This document shows positions 18,859 through 27,092 of a stretch of 64,000 nt of DNA, piece after piece. Origin of the DNA: Acidiferrimicrobium sp. IK (GTDB lineage Bacteria > Actinomycetota > Acidimicrobiia > Acidimicrobiales > Palsa-688). The stretch spans positions 1 through 64,000 of the forward strand of contig NZ_JAIMCB010000004.1 in NCBI RefSeq assembly GCF_025499425.1. Reading direction: 5' to 3'. Numbering within the stretch: the stretch's first letter is position 1; every line of letters begins with the position of its first letter. The notes below the pieces were generated by a model. The model saw only the letters and a list, made by a program, of their open reading frames with translations, did not search any database and was not told the DNA's origin. The position numbers were made by a program, and so were the translations under genes.

Positions 18859-20994
18859 ATGGCGGACCCGTGGAGTTCGCAGGAGAGCGCCCCGGTCGGC
18901 GCCGCGACCGAGCGGGTCACCCTGGTCGAGGGGTCGGCGTTTCTCATCTGCGCCCAAAACGGCGACCTGACCCCCGAGTCGCCTGAAGGTTTCTTCTTCC
19001 GCGACAGCCGCTTCCTGTCCCGCTGGACCCTCGAGGTCAACGGCGAGCGGCCGGAGGCCCTGGCCACCGACTCCCCGGAGCCTTACGCCGCCACCTTCGT
19101 TGCCCGGACCCGGCCCCGGCCGGGGCGGGCCGATTCCAACCTCATGGTGGTCCGCCACCGCTACGTCGGGCGCGGCGTACGGGAGGACCTCCTCGTCCGC
19201 AACTTCAGCGAGGAGCCCGCGTACTGCTCGGTGCGGATCGCCTACGGGGCGGACTTCGCCGACCTCTTCGAGGTGAAAGAGGCCCGCGTGGTCGCCGGGG
19301 CGGGGCGGCCCGGGGCCCAGGAGGACCAGTCGCTGGTGTTCCGCCACCGCCACGGCAGCCACACCAGGTCGATGCGGGTGTCGGTGTCGCGCCCGGCGAA
19401 GTTCGACGGCGACGAGCTGCGCTGGGAGGTGATCATCCCTTCCAAGGCCGACTGGACCCTCTGCCAGCAGTTCGTGTGCGCCATCGACGACGAGGAGGTC
19501 GAGCCCCGGTGGGTGTGCGGCCAGCCCATCGGCCGGGCCAAGCCGGCCGAACGGATGGCCCAGTGGCGTCGCAGCGTGCCGGTCGTCGACACCGACAACG
19601 AGGGACTCCGGGCCGTGGTGGCCAAAAGCGCCGAGGACCTGGGCGCCCTCCGGATCTTCGATCCGGACTACCCGGAGCGCACGGTGGTGGCTGCCGGCGC
19701 CCCGTGGTTCATGACCCTCTTCGGGCGCGACTCGCTGCTCACGGCGTGGATGGCCCTCCTGGTCGACCCCGAACTGGCCCTCGGGACGCTGCAGACCCTG
19801 GCCCGGTTCCAGGGGCGGGACCTCAACCCGCACAACGAGGAGGAGCCCGGCCGGATCCTCCACGAGATGCGCTTCGGGGAGGCCTCCTCCCTGTCCCTCG
19901 GCGGCGGCACCATCTACTACGGCACCGCCGACGCCACCCCGCTGTTCGTCATGCTCCTCGGGGAGTTGCGCCGGTGGGGCCTGGCCCGGGAGGCCGTCGA
20001 CGAGCTGCTGCCCCACGCCGACCGGGCGATCGAGTGGATCGAGCAGCACGGCGACCGCGACGGGGACGGCTACGTCGAGTACCAGCGGACCTCCGACCGA
20101 GGGCTGCGAAACCAGGGTTGGAAGGACTCCGCCGACGGCGTCCGCTTCGCCGACGGGACCGTCGCGGAGACGCCGATCGCCCTGGCCGAGGTGCAGGGTT
20201 ACGTGTACGGCGCGTACCTGGCCCGGGCGTTCTTCGCCGCCGAGCAGGGTGACGCGGCTCTCTCGTCGCGCCTGCGGGGCAAGGCCGCGTCGCTGAAGGC
20301 GGCCTTCAACCGTGACTTCTGGCTGGAGGACAAGGGGTGGCTGGCGATGGGCCTCGACCGGGACAAGCGACCCGTCGATGCCATGACCTCCAACATGGGC
20401 CACTGCCTGTGGACCGGGATCCTCGACGCGGACAAAGCCGACGCCGTCGCCCGGCGGCTCCTGTCGCCCGACATGTTCTCGGGGTGGGGGGTCCGGACCC
20501 TCGCCGCGTCGATGACCGGCTACAACCCGATCAGCTACCACTGCGGGTCGGTGTGGCCTCACGACAACGCCATCATCGCCGCCGGACTCATGCGCTACGG
20601 CCACGTCAGGGAGGCGCAGCGGATCATCATGGCCATGCTCGACGCGGCCGTGGCCCAGCAGGGGCGCCTCCCGGAGCTGTTCAGCGGGCTCGACCGCCTG
20701 GAGCTGCCGATCGTGGTGCCCTACCCGACGTCGTGCTCCCCGCAGGCGTGGGCGGCCGCGTCGCCGTTGCTCATGCTGCGCACACTGCTGCGTCTCGACC
20801 CGTGGGTGCCGCGAGGGAAGGTGTGGCTGCACCCGGCGCTGCCCGAACAGATCGGCCGGCTCCACGTCGGGCGCATCCCGCTGGCCGGCGCTCGGGTGTC
20901 GGTCACCGTGGAAGGCGACCACGTGGAGGTCGAGGGGCTGCCGGCCGACCTGGAGCTGGTCGACGCCCCCCGCCACCCGCTCACCGGCTCGTAA
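18859..20994 (+). CDS. glycogen debranching (amylo-alpha-1,6-glucosidase-type) protein
   Basis: A 711-residue protein. An N-terminal debranching-associated beta domain (about 20-230: EGSAFLICAQNGDLTPESPEG, FFRDSRFLSRW) precedes an (alpha/alpha)6 glycosidase domain with GAPWFMTLFGRDSLLTAWMA, LRNQGWKDSADG and CGSVWPHDNAIIAAGLMRYG, where the acidic catalytic residues of GH63/GH133-like enzymes reside. Its probable role is trimming alpha-glucans; in related proteins the substrate is not firmly known. ATG 18859 follows a 76-bp gap from divergent sufC. galE begins 17 bp downstream. Confidence 0.85.
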   Translation: MADPWSSQESAPVGAATERVTLVEGSAFLICAQNGDLTPESPEGFFFRDSRFLSRWTLEVNGERPEALATDSPEPYAATFVARTRPRPGRADSNLMVVRHRYVGRGVREDLLVRNFSEEPAYCSVRIAYGADFADLFEVKEARVVAGAGRPGAQEDQSLVFRHRHGSHTRSMRVSVSRPAKFDGDELRWEVIIPSKADWTLCQQFVCAIDDEEVEPRWVCGQPIGRAKPAERMAQWRRSVPVVDTDNEGLRAVVAKSAEDLGALRIFDPDYPERTVVAAGAPWFMTLFGRDSLLTAWMALLVDPELALGTLQTLARFQGRDLNPHNEEEPGRILHEMRFGEASSLSLGGGTIYYGTADATPLFVMLLGELRRWGLAREAVDELLPHADRAIEWIEQHGDRDGDGYVEYQRTSDRGLRNQGWKDSADGVRFADGTVAETPIALAEVQGYVYGAYLARAFFAAEQGDAALSSRLRGKAASLKAAFNRDFWLEDKGWLAMGLDRDKRPVDAMTSNMGHCLWTGILDADKADAVARRLLSPDMFSGWGVRTLAASMTGYNPISYHCGSVWPHDNAIIAAGLMRYGHVREAQRIIMAMLDAAVAQQGRLPELFSGLDRLELPIVVPYPTSCSPQAWAAASPLLMLRTLLRLDPWVPRGKVWLHPALPEQIGRLHVGRIPLAGARVSVTVEGDHVEVEGLPADLELVDAPRHPLTGS

Positions 20995-21010
20995 CGGCCA
21001 CACTGCTGGG

Positions 21011-22036
21011 ATGCACGTGCTCGTCACCGGCGGGGCCGGCTACATCGGCTCCCACACCGTGGTGACCTTGATCGGCGCCGGCCACCGGGTCACCGTCGTC
21101 GATGACCTGTCCAACTCGTCGGAGGAGTCCCTGCGGCGGGTGGGGGAGCTGACCGGCCAGCCAGTCGCCTTCCACCGCCTCGACGTGCGCGACCGCCGGG
21201 GCCTCGACGAGATGTTCGCCCGGGCGGCTTCCAGCGGGCACCCGGTGGAGGCGGTGATCCACTTTGCGGGGCTCAAGGCCGTCGGCGAGTCGGTGGTCGA
21301 ACCGGTCCGCTACTACGACGTGAACGTCGGCTCGGCCGTCGTCCTTCTCGCCGCAATGCACGACGCCGGGGTCCGGCGCATCGTGTTCAGCTCCTCCGCG
21401 ACGGTGTATGGAGATCCGGTCTGCGTTCCGATCCCCGAGGACGCCGTCGTGCAGCCGGCCAACCCGTACGGCCGGACCAAGGCGGTCATCGAGGGCCTCC
21501 TCCGCGACGTCGCCGCGTCCGGGACCGGGTGGCAGGTGTCGCTCCTGCGCTACTTCAACCCGGTCGGCGCCCACCCCTCCGGACGGATCGGCGAAGACCC
21601 CACCGGCACACCGAACAACCTCCTGCCCTTCGTCGCCCAGGTGGCGGTGGGCCGCCGGCGGGAGGTGGCGATCTTCGGTGACGACTACGACACCCCCGAC
21701 GGCACGGGGGTGCGCGACTACATCCACGTCGTCGACTTGGCCCTCGGTCATGTCGCCGCGCTGGACCGCCCGCCGGCGCCGGGCACCCCCCTGGTCGTCA
21801 ACCTGGGCACCGGCACCGGCGCCTCGGTGCTCGAGGTGATCCGGACCTTCTCCGAGGTCGCCGGCGTCCCGGTCCCGTACCGGATCGCTCCTCGCCGGCC
21901 CGGCGACGTCGCCGCCTGCTACGCGGACGTGTCGGTGGCCACCGAGGTCCTCGGCTGGAAGGCGCAACGCAGCCTGGCCGACGCCTGCGCCGACACTTGG
22001 CGCTGGCAGCGGTCCAACCCCAACGGGTACCGCTAG
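21011..22036 (+). CDS. galE: UDP-glucose 4-epimerase
   Basis: A 341-residue extended short-chain dehydrogenase. The NAD motif GGAGYIGSH is at residues 7-15, the catalytic Ser/Thr region is SSSATVYGDP, and YxxxK is in NPYGRTKAVIE. LRYFNPVGAHPSG and VRDYIHVVDLA are typical of GalE. It interconverts UDP-glucose and UDP-galactose. It probably shares a transcript with the upstream debranching gene. Its stop overlaps the convergent YbjQ gene by 4 bases. Confidence 0.93.
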   Translation: MHVLVTGGAGYIGSHTVVTLIGAGHRVTVVDDLSNSSEESLRRVGELTGQPVAFHRLDVRDRRGLDEMFARAASSGHPVEAVIHFAGLKAVGESVVEPVRYYDVNVGSAVVLLAAMHDAGVRRIVFSSSATVYGDPVCVPIPEDAVVQPANPYGRTKAVIEGLLRDVAASGTGWQVSLLRYFNPVGAHPSGRIGEDPTGTPNNLLPFVAQVAVGRRREVAIFGDDYDTPDGTGVRDYIHVVDLALGHVAALDRPPAPGTPLVVNLGTGTGASVLEVIRTFSEVAGVPVPYRIAPRRPGDVAACYADVSVATEVLGWKAQRSLADACADTWRWQRSNPNGYR

Positions 22037-22353
22037 AGGCGCCGGACCCGGACCGCGGTGCCGTAGGCGCAGATCTCGGTCCAGTTGCCGCCCATCTCCG
22101 ACGTGTCGAAGCGCATGGCCAAGATGGCGTCGGCGCCTTTGGCCAGCGCCTCGTCGACCATCCGCTGCGTCACTTCCTGGCGGCTGGCGATGAGGTTCTT
22201 CGTCATCCCCTTCAGCTCCCCTCCGGCCAGGGACTTGAACGACGCTCCGAGCTGCGAACCGACGTTGCGGCTGCGCACGGTGAGGCCGAACACCTCCCCG
22301 AGCACCTCGGTCACTTCGTAGCCGGGCAGGTCGTTCATCGTCGAGATCAGCAT
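22033..22353 (-). CDS. YbjQ/UPF0145 family protein
   Basis: A 106-residue protein of the YbjQ (DUF74) family, which forms homopentamers of uncertain function. Family features seen are YEVTEVLGEVFGLTVRS, the basic NLIASRQEVTQRM segment and ADAILAMRFDTSEMG. It has no metal motif despite the family's older heavy-metal-binding name. Its stop and that of galE share the palindrome CTAG. Confidence 0.88.
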   Translation of the reverse strand: MLISTMNDLPGYEVTEVLGEVFGLTVRSRNVGSQLGASFKSLAGGELKGMTKNLIASRQEVTQRMVDEALAKGADAILAMRFDTSEMGGNWTEICAYGTAVRVRRL

Positions 22354-22389
22354 GCCCGGACCGTAGGTCCGGGCGGAGGGTCAGCGCGG

Positions 22390-22992
22390 CTACCAGCCCC
22401 GGTCGACCCACTCCTGGAGGTGGGGGCGCTCGGCGCCGATGGTGGTGTCCAGCCCGTGGCCGGGCATGACGACGGTGTCGCCGTCGAGCGGAGCGAACAG
22501 GCGGTCCTCGATCGAGCGGATGATCGCCGGGAAGTCGCCGAGGTCGGACTTGGTGTTCCCCGGGCCGCCCGGGAAGAGGGTGTCGCCGCTGAAGAGCACC
22601 GGCGCCCCTTCCAACTTGAAGCAGATCGACCCGGGGGTGTGGCCCGGGGTGACGATGGTCCGCAGCCTCAAGCGGCCGACCTGGATGACCGACTCGTCCT
22701 CGAGCACGAAGTCGTAGGCGGGGAGCATGGCGGCGTCGGCGGCGGTGACACCCACCTCGTAGCCGGCGTCGCGGATCTGGGGGACGGCTTGGATGTGGTC
22801 CCAGTGGCCGTGGGTTTCGAGCACCTTGCGCACGCCGAGGGAGCGGCAAAGCTCGAGCAGCTTGTCGTGCTCGTTGGCCGCGTCGAGCAGGACGGCCTCC
22901 CCGGTCTGCTTGCAGCGCAGGACGAACACGTTGTTGTCGAAGGGTCCGACGACCAGCTTGTGGATCTCGGCGGTGGAGTCCTCGTAGTGCAC
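22390..22992 (-). CDS. metallo-beta-lactamase-fold hydrolase (glyoxalase II-like)
   Basis: A 200-residue hydrolase with the binuclear metal motif THGHWDHIQ (HxHxDH), the later His in TPGHTPGS, the bridging Asp in SGDTLFPGG and the C-terminal His in MPGHGLDT. The nearest functional class is hydroxyacylglutathione hydrolase-like thioesterases, but the actual substrate, perhaps a mycothiol ester, is not determined by sequence. It diverges from the acyl-CoA dehydrogenase across 70 bp. Confidence 0.88.
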   Translation of the reverse strand: MHYEDSTAEIHKLVVGPFDNNVFVLRCKQTGEAVLLDAANEHDKLLELCRSLGVRKVLETHGHWDHIQAVPQIRDAGYEVGVTAADAAMLPAYDFVLEDESVIQVGRLRLRTIVTPGHTPGSICFKLEGAPVLFSGDTLFPGGPGNTKSDLGDFPAIIRSIEDRLFAPLDGDTVVMPGHGLDTTIGAERPHLQEWVDRGW

Positions 22993-23062
22993 GCGTCGAG
23001 CCTACGTACTAGAAACACTGTGTCGAATTCTGGCCACACGCTTTCCGAGGGGAACCCAGACC

Positions 23063-24178
23063 GTGAACTTCGCTTTCAGTGACGAGCAGGAAGAACTGCG
23101 CAAGGCGGTTCGCCGCTTCCTCGAGGACAAGTCGCCCGAGACCGAGGTCCGGCGGCTGATGGAGACCACCGAGGGATACGACCCGGCGGTGTGGAAGCAG
23201 ATGGGCGAGCAGCTCGGTCTGCAGGGGCTGGCCATCCCCGAGGAGTACGGCGGGTCGGGGTACTCCTACGTGGAGCTGATCGTCGTGCTCGAGGAGATGG
23301 GCCGGGCGCTGCTGTGCGCCCCTTACTTCGCCAGCGTGGCCCTGGCCGCCAACCTGCTCCTGGCGTCGGGGGATGACGCCGCCAAGAAGGATCTGCTGCC
23401 CGGGATCGCGGCGGGCACCACGATCGCCACCGTGGCGCTAGCGGAGGCGTCGGGCCGCTGGGACGAGGAGGGCGTCACCCTCCAAGCGACCGGATCCGGC
23501 TCGGAGTGGACGCTGACCGGCGAGAAGCTCTACGTGCTCGACGGCCACACCGCCGACGTGGTCCTCGTCGCGGCCCGCACCGCGGCCGGCGTGTCGGTGT
23601 TCGCCGTCGACAAGGGCGCCAGCGGGTTCACCGCCACGCCGCTTTCGACGATGGACCAGACCCGCAAGCAGGCCAAGCTGACCTTCGACTCCACCCCGGG
23701 CCGGCTCGTCGGGACCGACGGCGCCGGCTGGGCGGCGATCTCCAAGATGCTGGACCTGGCCGCGGTGGCCCTGGCCGCAGAGCAGGTCGGCGGGGCCCAG
23801 AAGGTGCTCGACATGGCCGTCGAGTACGCCAAGGTCCGGGTGCAGTTCGGCCGTCCGATCGGTTCCTTCCAGGCCATCAAGCACAAGTGCGCCGACATGC
23901 TCCTCGAAGTCGAGTCGGCCAAGTCCGCGGCGTACTACGCCGGGTGGGCGGCGGCCGAGGACAACGACGAGCTGCCGGTGGTGGCCAGCCTGGCCAAGTC
24001 GTACTGCTCCGAGGCGTACTTCCACGCCACCGCCGAGAACATCCAGATCCACGGCGGCATCGGGTTCACCTGGGAGCATCCGGCCCACCTGTACTTCAAG
24101 CGGGCGAAGAGCAGCGAGCTGCTCTTCGGTGACCCCACCTACCACCGCGAGCTACTCGCCCAGCGCATCGGCATCTGA
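23063..24178 (+). CDS. acyl-CoA dehydrogenase
   Basis: A 371-residue FAD enzyme. The N-terminal helical domain includes FSDEQEELRKAVRRFLEDKS; the middle beta domain shortens the usual FAD loops; the C-terminal domain has VRVQFGRPIGSFQAIKHKCA and IQIHGGIGFTWEHPAHLY. The usual catalytic Glu position cannot be assigned with certainty, as in several CoA-dehydrogenase subfamilies active on unusual acids. GTG 23063 follows the good site CCGAGGGGAA. A bidirectional hairpin lies beyond it. Confidence 0.9.
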   Translation: MNFAFSDEQEELRKAVRRFLEDKSPETEVRRLMETTEGYDPAVWKQMGEQLGLQGLAIPEEYGGSGYSYVELIVVLEEMGRALLCAPYFASVALAANLLLASGDDAAKKDLLPGIAAGTTIATVALAEASGRWDEEGVTLQATGSGSEWTLTGEKLYVLDGHTADVVLVAARTAAGVSVFAVDKGASGFTATPLSTMDQTRKQAKLTFDSTPGRLVGTDGAGWAAISKMLDLAAVALAAEQVGGAQKVLDMAVEYAKVRVQFGRPIGSFQAIKHKCADMLLEVESAKSAAYYAGWAAAEDNDELPVVASLAKSYCSEAYFHATAENIQIHGGIGFTWEHPAHLYFKRAKSSELLFGDPTYHRELLAQRIGI

Positions 24179-24252
24179 TTCGGAGATCGGGTGGGGGAGC
24201 GTCCAGCTTCCTTTCCCCGACCTTCCTGCTCAGCCCCGCCCTGCTGTCGCAC

Positions 24253-24290
24253 GCAGCTCCGCCGCCTCCTAGTCGAGGCGGCGGAGCTGC
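24253..24290. terminator. bidirectional hairpin between acyl-CoA dehydrogenase and carbonic anhydrase
   Basis: A perfect 15-bp stem (24253-24267 with 24276-24290) surrounds an 8-base loop. The minus-strand stop codon of the carbonic anhydrase (24269) lies in its loop. There is no long T run on either side; it probably ends transcripts from both converging genes. Confidence 0.65.
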
Positions 24291-24787
24291 TTCGCGTAGC
24301 GGGCGGTGTTGTCCACGTACACCTGCGCGGACGCCACGATCACCTCGGCGTGCGAGCGATCCGGCTTGATCGTGGCGGGCACACCGACGGCCAGCGCCCG
24401 CGGCGGCACGTTCATGTCGTTGGTGACCACCGCGCCGGCGCCGACCGTCGCGCCCTCACCGATGCGAGCCCGGTGCAGCACCGCGCTTCCGACCCCGATG
24501 AGGGACCGGTCCTCGACGACCGCACCCTCGATGTGCGCCAGGTGGCCGATCACCACCCACGAACCGATCTCCGTCGCCAGCTCGGCGGTGGCGTGGATGA
24601 CCGCCCCGTCCTGGACCGACGTCGCCTCGCCGATGGTGATCGTGCCGTAGTCACCTCGAACGACGGCCGAGGGCCACACGCTGCTCCGGGCACCGATCAC
24701 GACCGACCCGATGACCACCGCGTCGGGATGCACGTAGGCGTCGGGGTGGATGGTCGGGGTGCGGTCGCCGAGCGCGTAGATGGCCAT
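24269..24787 (-). CDS. gamma-class carbonic anhydrase family protein
   Basis: A 172-residue left-handed beta-helix of hexapeptide repeats (about residues 15-130). The three zinc-ligand histidines of gamma carbonic anhydrases are at VIHATA and VIGHLAHIEG. The RGDYGTITIGEATSVQDG segment is also typical. The family includes true carbonic anhydrases and metal-binding proteins without proven activity. ATG 24787 faces the leader region at 24853. Confidence 0.88.
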   Translation of the reverse strand: MAIYALGDRTPTIHPDAYVHPDAVVIGSVVIGARSSVWPSAVVRGDYGTITIGEATSVQDGAVIHATAELATEIGSWVVIGHLAHIEGAVVEDRSLIGVGSAVLHRARIGEGATVGAGAVVTNDMNVPPRALAVGVPATIKPDRSHAEVIVASAQVYVDNTARYAKQLRRLD

Positions 24788-24888
24788 GGAGCGACGCTAT
24801 GCGTTCATCGGCCCGACTCGAAAAACACGTGCAGTTTGGTCCTGCGCCTCGCTACCATCGCGACCACCGAAGAAAGGAGGTGGTCCAG

Positions 24889-24936
24889 CTGAGTAGTGAC
24901 AAGCTTTCTGGGACCTCGGAGGTGGCTGGCCGCTAG
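24889..24936 (+). CDS. possible 15-residue leader peptide with non-standard CTG start
   Basis: A CTG 8 bases after the GGAGG core opens a frame of 15 codons ending in TAG: (M)SSDKLSGTSEVAGR. The exceptionally strong ribosome site makes translation likely even from CTG. The GAG-GTG-GCT codons form the second AGGTGG that competes for the anti-SD arm, so ribosome position would change the folding. The peptide itself is not known to me. Confidence 0.4.
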   Translation: MSSDKLSGTSEVAGR

Positions 24937-25049
24937 CGCGGTCGCTGGACCACCTGGTGAATCCACGCCAGTTACCAGGGGAGCGAAGGCCGGGAGATGG
25001 TCCCACCCGGCACACCAAACGGCGCTCCTCGCCAATCCAGTGATGTGAC

Positions 25050-25075
25050 GGAGGGGCCGCCTCGGCGGCCCCTCC
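25050..25075 (+). terminator. GC-rich hairpin ending the leader region
   Basis: An 11-bp perfect stem GGAGGGGCCGC/GCGGCCCCTCC with a CTCG loop, 86 bp before the next start codon. It lacks a T run, so termination would be weak or factor-assisted. Confidence 0.5.
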
Positions 25076-25160
25076 GCTCGCGTCGCGCCGCGGCTCGCCG
25101 GTTCGTTCGCTCGAGTCGGTTGCCACGACGCCGACCGTAGGGTGTGGAAGATTTGTGGTG

Positions 25161-25367
25161 ATGACCCGTCCGACCCTCTTCGAGAACAACCGTTGGCTGG
25201 GAGACAAGCGCACCCAGCGAGTCCACGACCTGGACCACACCTCGGAGGCGTGCGCGATCGACGACCTGCTCGCCTCCGAGCAGTTCGCCACCTTCGGTCC
25301 CGACCTCCTCGCCGAGGCTCGCAACCGGGGGTACCGACCCCACGGTTGTGTCGCTGCCGATGCCTGA
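25161..25367 (+). CDS. small protein of unknown function downstream of leader
   Basis: A 68-residue hydrophilic protein beginning MTRPTLFENNRWLGDKRTQ and including VHDLDHTSEACAIDDLLASE and EARNRGYRPHGC. ATG 25161 has GGAAG about 10 bases upstream; two in-frame GTGs precede it at 25155 and 25158. The ordered sequence looks conserved rather than random, but I cannot assign a family. It is the only gene that the leader at 24853-25080 could control directly. Confidence 0.6.
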   Translation: MTRPTLFENNRWLGDKRTQRVHDLDHTSEACAIDDLLASEQFATFGPDLLAEARNRGYRPHGCVAADA

Positions 25368-25453
25368 GCAAAGCGGTTGAGGCCCCCCATCGCCCCGTCA
25401 CGTCCCGCCCTGCACACCGCGCCGGTTGGGTCGCGGTCGTCCGGTCGCCGGCA

Positions 25454-25493
25454 GATGAGCGCGCTATGCCCGTGATGAGTGCGCTATGCCCGT
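25454..25493 (+). repeat. 20-bp tandem duplication spanning a start codon
   Basis: GATGAGCGCGCTATGCCCGT (25454-25473) is followed directly by a copy with one change (25474-25493). The second copy carries the ATG of the hydrolase gene; the first carries an out-of-frame ATG at 25466 that reads 9 codons and stops at 25495, overlapping the true start. Confidence 0.85.
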
Positions 25494-26277
25494 AGCGACC
25501 GAGCCGCCGTCGCCGAACGCGGGCACCCCGCTGACCATCCAGTCGCAGGGTCTGGAGCTGGCCGCCCACCTGGCCCGGCCCGCTCCGTCCTCCGCGGCGG
25601 GCAAGCGTCACGGCCTGGTCCTCTGCCACGGGTTCCCCGTCGTGCCGTCCCCCACCCAGGGGGCAGGCCGCGGGTACGACCAGCTCGCCGACCGACTCGC
25701 CGCCGACGCCGGATGGGTCGTCTTGACGTTCAGCTTCCGGGGGACCGGCGGCTCGCAGGGCAACTTCTCCCTGGGCGGTTGGCTGGCCGACCTGGAGGCG
25801 GCCACCGCCACTCTGCTGGCCACCGGCGAGGTGGACGGGGTGTGGTTGTGCGGCTTCGCTGCCGGCGGGGCGCTGGCCATCTGCGCGGCCGGCGAGAACG
25901 AGAAGGTGCGCGGCGTCGCCGCCCTGTCCGCCCCCGCCGACTTCGGCGACCGCGCCGTGGACGCCCGCAGGTTCGTCGCCCAAGCCCGAGCCGTCGGGGT
26001 GATCCGGGACCGGAACTTCCCCGCGGACCTCGACGCGTGGGCCCGGGAGCTGCGCGAGGTCCGCCCTCTCGGGCTCATCGGCAAGATCCCGCCTCGGCCC
26101 ATCCTCCTCGTGCACGGCGCGAACGACGAGGTGGTGCCCCTCCTCGACGCCCGGGCGTTGGCCGACGCCGCGGACGGGGAGGTCGAGTTGCGGGTCCTTC
26201 ACGGGGCCGGGCACCGGCTGCGCCACGACCCCAGGGCCATAGCGCTGCTGATCGGTTGGCTCGACCGCCAGTCCTGA
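25486..26277 (+). CDS. alpha/beta hydrolase
   Basis: A 263-residue alpha/beta-hydrolase-fold protein. The oxyanion-hole segment LCHGFPVVPS is near residue 46 and the strand GWVVLTFSFRGTGGS is typical. The nucleophile elbow reads CGFAAGG, with Ala where Ser is expected in GxSxG, so classical serine-hydrolase chemistry is doubtful. Asp and His are present in HGANDEVVPL and HGAGHRL. It may be a binding protein or use another residue. The ATG lies in a 20-bp duplication. Confidence 0.75.
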   Translation: MPVATEPPSPNAGTPLTIQSQGLELAAHLARPAPSSAAGKRHGLVLCHGFPVVPSPTQGAGRGYDQLADRLAADAGWVVLTFSFRGTGGSQGNFSLGGWLADLEAATATLLATGEVDGVWLCGFAAGGALAICAAGENEKVRGVAALSAPADFGDRAVDARRFVAQARAVGVIRDRNFPADLDAWARELREVRPLGLIGKIPPRPILLVHGANDEVVPLLDARALADAADGEVELRVLHGAGHRLRHDPRAIALLIGWLDRQS

Positions 26278-26331
26278 ACGCGATCCGCCCGGGGGAGGCC
26301 GGTTCCCCGGCCCGGCGCGCTGGTCTTGGCC

Positions 26332-26506
26332 GCTGAGCTTGCGCTCGCGCCGGTCTGCTGAGCTTGCGCTCGCGCCGGGCTGCTGAGGGCGCGCTCGCGC
26401 CGGGCTGCTGAGGGCGCGCTCGCGCCGGGCTGCTGAGGGCGCGCTAGCGCCGGGCTGCTGAGGGCGCGCTAGCGCCGGGCTGCTGAGGGCGCGCTAGCGC
26501 CGGCCG
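26332..26506. repeat. seven tandem copies of a 25-bp repeat
   Basis: Units begin GCTGAG at 26332, 26357, 26382, 26407, 26432, 26457 and 26482. The consensus core GGGCGCGCT(C/A)GCGCCGG contains a small inverted repeat, so each unit can form a hairpin. The first two units differ (AGCTTGCGCTCGCG). The array lies between convergent genes and includes the 3' end and stop codon (26469) of the HhH-GPD gene. Confidence 0.93.
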
Positions 26507-27083
26507 CGGCCGCCTTGGCCGCGGCCTTCGTCTGTTGCTTGTAGGCCCGCACCCGGCCCAGCGACTCGGCGCTTGTGATGTCTGCCACCGACAGGTAGGT
26601 GCCGGGCTGACCGAACTTGCCGGCTGCGCCCTGCCAACCGGGCGGCCGGACACCCAGCTGTTTGCCGAGCAGGCCGACGAAGATACGGGCCTTCTGCTCG
26701 CCGAACCCGGGAAGGGCCTTGATGCGGGCGTAGAGCTCGTCACCGCTCGACGCCGTCGCCCACACGTTCGCCGCGTCGCCGCCGTAGTCGGCCGCGACGA
26801 TCCGGCACAGCTCCTGCACCCGTTTGGCGTTGGCCGCCGGGAAGCGGTGCAGGGCAGGCCGCTCGCAGAAGACCGCGGTCAGGGCGTCGGGGTCCATGTC
26901 GGCGATGGCGGCCGCGTCGAGGGTGCCGCCCAGACGGTCCTTCAGGTCGCGCGGCGACGAGAAAGCCTTCTCGAGGGGGATCTGCTGATCGAGGACCATG
27001 CCGATCAGCAGGGCCAGAGGGTCCTCGGACAGCAGCGCGTCGGCGTCTGGGTCACCCGAGAGGCGGAGCGTGACGGCGGGCAT
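26469..27083 (-). CDS. HhH-GPD-type base-excision repair family protein
   Basis: A 204-residue protein resembling the actinobacterial uncharacterised HhH-GPD family. The N-terminal half has LLIGMVLDQQIPLEKAF, the helix-hairpin-helix is LPGFGEQKARIFVGLLGKQ (about residues 125-143), and the middle is helical. No four-Cys iron-sulfur motif is present. It probably binds damaged DNA, but a catalytic Lys/Asp pair is not certain. The Ala-rich C-terminus is encoded by the 25-bp repeat array, so its length may vary between strains. Confidence 0.82.
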   Translation of the reverse strand: MPAVTLRLSGDPDADALLSEDPLALLIGMVLDQQIPLEKAFSSPRDLKDRLGGTLDAAAIADMDPDALTAVFCERPALHRFPAANAKRVQELCRIVAADYGGDAANVWATASSGDELYARIKALPGFGEQKARIFVGLLGKQLGVRPPGWQGAAGKFGQPGTYLSVADITSAESLGRVRAYKQQTKAAAKAAAAGASAPSAARR

Positions 27084-27092
27084 GAGCCGGGG

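Larger units (their letters stand above)
24853..25080 (+). ncRNA. candidate regulatory leader with SD/anti-SD switch and terminator-like hairpin
   Basis: A possible -10 (TACCAT, 24853-24858) precedes AGAAAGGAGG (24871-24880), nearly a full complement of the 16S rRNA 3' end. AGGTGGTCCAGC at 24878-24889 is perfectly complementary over 12 bases to GCTGGACCACCT at 24944-24955. A second AGGTGG inside the short reading frame (24920-24925) could take the same CCACCT arm, and CCTGGT (24953-24958) could pair instead with ACCAGG (24974-24979). Further along are a GCCGGG/CCCGGC stem (24989-25011) and an 11-bp GC hairpin (25050-25075). The gene at 25161 follows. This is the architecture of a translation-sensing attenuator; function is inferred only. 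Confidence 0.55.

Noticed and set aside
24269..24787. Annotation of the hexapeptide-repeat protein as an acyltransferase
   Set aside because: The three zinc-ligand histidines of gamma carbonic anhydrases are present and no acyltransferase C-terminal extension is seen.
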